Of a stretch of 6,369 nt of DNA, positions 5,645 to 6,369 are shown in pieces. Location of the stretch: NCBI GenBank assembly GCA_964510055.1, contig CAZDZY010000133.1:1-6369 (forward strand), given 5' to 3'. How positions within the stretch are numbered: position 1 is the stretch's first letter; every line of letters starts with the position of its first letter. Under the pieces are notes generated by a model. The model was not told where the DNA came from and did no database searches. It saw only the letters and a list, made by a program, of their open reading frames with translations. The stretch is from DTFZ01 sp964510055 (GTDB lineage Bacteria > Bacillota > Clostridia > Christensenellales > SZUA-584). Position numbers and translations under genes: made by a program.

Positions 5645-5741
5645 TCCGCAGACTCATATCATGTATATTATGAAGCTGTATATGCGGAGCGCCCAAAAAA
5701 CCGTGAGGCTTTTTGGGGCGTGCTGATGCCGCATATCCGGC
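5645..5741 (+). promoter_or_regulatory. Structured leader of the cotJ operon with alternative pairings
   Basis: An outer stem pairs ATATGCGG (5680-5687) with CCGCATAT (5729-5736). Inside it, GCGCCCAAAAA (5689-5699) pairs with TTTTTGGGGCGT (5710-5721) with one bulged G, capped by CC-GTGA-GG, a GNRA-type tetraloop (5701-5708). The 5' outer strand can also pair with TCCGCA at 5645-5650 (TGCGGA at 5683-5688), and the 3' strand can form GCCG-CATATC-CGGC (5728-5741) just before the ribosome binding site. Such alternatives suggest a regulatory leader RNA. No T-run follows, so it is not a standard terminator. It does not match a riboswitch class I can name. Confidence 0.45.
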
Positions 5742-5762
5742 TGAAAGAAGGAGAATGATGAT

Positions 5763-6095
5763 ATGAATCAAGATAAATACCCCGGGATATACGCGGCGAT
5801 GGGGGAAATGGAATTCAGACGCCATGAACTCCCGCCGATGGGAGAGGCGGATATGAGGATGGAACGTATGCCGATGGGGGAAACGGGCATGAGATTTCAG
5901 GAAAACATGCATGCGGAATGCATCGACCATGAAACGGAGATTCGGGACGTACAGCTCGCCCACGCCTACGTGCCGTTTCAAAAATGGTGCCCGACGTTCA
6001 TGCCGCTGACGGCGCTTCGAAAAGGCACCGCATTCCCCGGGCTCGTCGGCGTGTATGGATGGGAACCTAAGCAGGAAGTTGGAGGGGAGTATTAA
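5763..6095 (+). CDS. cotJA: Spore coat associated protein CotJA
   Basis: The C-terminal half carries the CotJA signature: LAHAYVPFQKWCPTF (65-79) followed by PLTALRKGTAFPGLVGVYGWEP (81-102). CotJA is the first protein of the cotJABC operon, whose products sit in the inner spore coat; in Bacillus subtilis the operon depends on SigE. The protein is 110 residues, longer than the roughly 80 of B. subtilis CotJA. The extra part is N-terminal and methionine-rich: ten Met in the first 49 residues, with two similar units, PMGEADMR (25-32) and PMGETGMR (37-44). The start at 5763 has AAGGAG 9 bases upstream. Two ATGs at 5755 and 5758 are too close to the SD and stop after two or three codons. I found no convincing SigE promoter in 5597-5762. 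The gene overlaps cotJB by one base (TAATG). Confidence 0.92.
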   Translation: MNQDKYPGIYAAMGEMEFRRHELPPMGEADMRMERMPMGETGMRFQENMHAECIDHETEIRDVQLAHAYVPFQKWCPTFMPLTALRKGTAFPGLVGVYGWEPKQEVGGEY

Positions 6096-6369
6096 TGAGC
6101 AGAGACGAAATGTTAAAACAGCTGACCGCGCTTGATTTTTACGCGATAGACTTGCATCTGTATCTTAATACGCATCCGGACGACAGGGATGCCCTTAATA
6201 AATACAATGCCGTTGTTGCCGAAGCCGGCGCTTTGAGAAAAGAATTCGAGAACACGTATGGGATGCTGCTGATGGGCCGGCCAAGCAAATACCCGTGGCA
6301 GTGGATAGAGAACCCGTGGCCGTGGCAATACCAGTTCAATTTTACTTTGGCGGGAGATGATGACAATGT
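6095..6369 (+). CDS. cotJB: Spore coat protein CotJB (3' end beyond window)
   Basis: The frame gives 91 full residues with no stop before the window edge. It matches CotJB: a helical N-terminal part with LTALDFYAIDLHLYLNTHPD (10-29), DALNKYNAV (32-40), and a Trp/Pro-rich end with YPWQWIENPWPWQY (66-79). CotJB works with CotJA and CotJC in the spore coat. Known CotJB proteins are of about this length, so only a few residues should be missing. GGAGGGGAG lies 5 bases before the ATG, which overlaps the cotJA stop by one base, so the two are translated together from one transcript. Confidence 0.9.
   Translation, partial: MSRDEMLKQLTALDFYAIDLHLYLNTHPDDRDALNKYNAVVAEAGALRKEFENTYGMLLMGRPSKYPWQWIENPWPWQYQFNFTLAGDDDN
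6366..6369 (+). CDS. cotJC: Possible first codon of cotJC (Mn-catalase-like coat protein)
   Basis: An ATG at 6366-6368 followed by T lies 9 bases after GGGAG (6352-6356). Known CotJC proteins commonly begin Met-Trp (ATGTGG), and cotJC follows cotJB in this operon, so the fit is good but rests on four bases. It would overlap the end of cotJB. Confidence 0.3.

Noticed and set aside
5680..5736. Leader hairpin as the intrinsic terminator of the zinc-ribbon gene
   Set aside because: The stem is not followed by a T-run; the five Ts lie inside the stem. Termination cannot be excluded, but a leader structure fits better.
5613..5981. Minus-strand frame across the cotJA start and leader
   Set aside because: It is antisense to the clear cotJA gene and contains the leader hairpin; no family resemblance.

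Overview
The window looks like part of the chromosome of an endospore-forming Firmicute, most likely a member of the Clostridia. The support is the start of a cotJ spore-coat operon at the right edge, strong AGGAGG-type ribosome binding sites before most genes, AT-rich intergenic DNA beside mid-GC coding DNA, and a zinc-ribbon/transmembrane/MORN protein of a kind common in Clostridia. I see no transposase, integrase, tRNA, rRNA or CRISPR array.

Layout, left to right. (1) Positions 1-186, minus strand: the 5' part of a gene for a Pro/Arg-rich repeat protein that runs off the left edge. (2) A divergent intergenic region (187-339) with a strong palindrome and candidate promoters in both directions. 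(3) 340-1971, plus: a uridine kinase-like nucleoside kinase with an N-terminal region resembling tRNA-synthetase accessory domains. (4) 2043-2297, plus: a small lipoprotein with a Ser/Thr/Pro-rich tail, preceded by a hairpin that can mask its ribosome binding site. (5) 4092 down to 2438, minus: a compact three-gene operon of an excisionase-type HTH protein, an alpha/beta hydrolase and a DUF4180 protein. It has a promoter and repeats upstream and an intrinsic terminator downstream. (6) 4274-5596, plus: a membrane-anchored zinc-ribbon protein with a lipocalin-like segment, MORN repeats and a probable OB-like C-terminal domain. (7) 5763 to the right edge, plus: cotJA, cotJB and probably the first bases of cotJC, behind a leader that can form an elaborate hairpin.

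How the parts may work together. The cotJ genes belong to the inner spore coat, and the Pro/Arg-rich protein at the left edge could be another coat or surface protein (inference only). The HTH-hydrolase-DUF4180 operon looks like a self-contained regulated unit: the genes are tightly packed or overlapping, and an inverted repeat straddles the -10 box. Its substrate and signal cannot be read from sequence. The nucleoside kinase and the lipoprotein lie in the same direction but need not be functionally linked.

No clearly new system is proven here. The strongest leads are the three-gene operon with its operator-like repeats, the two leader RNAs that could control translation, the Met-rich extension on CotJA, and the left-edge repeat gene, which is easily hidden by an open frame on the opposite strand.
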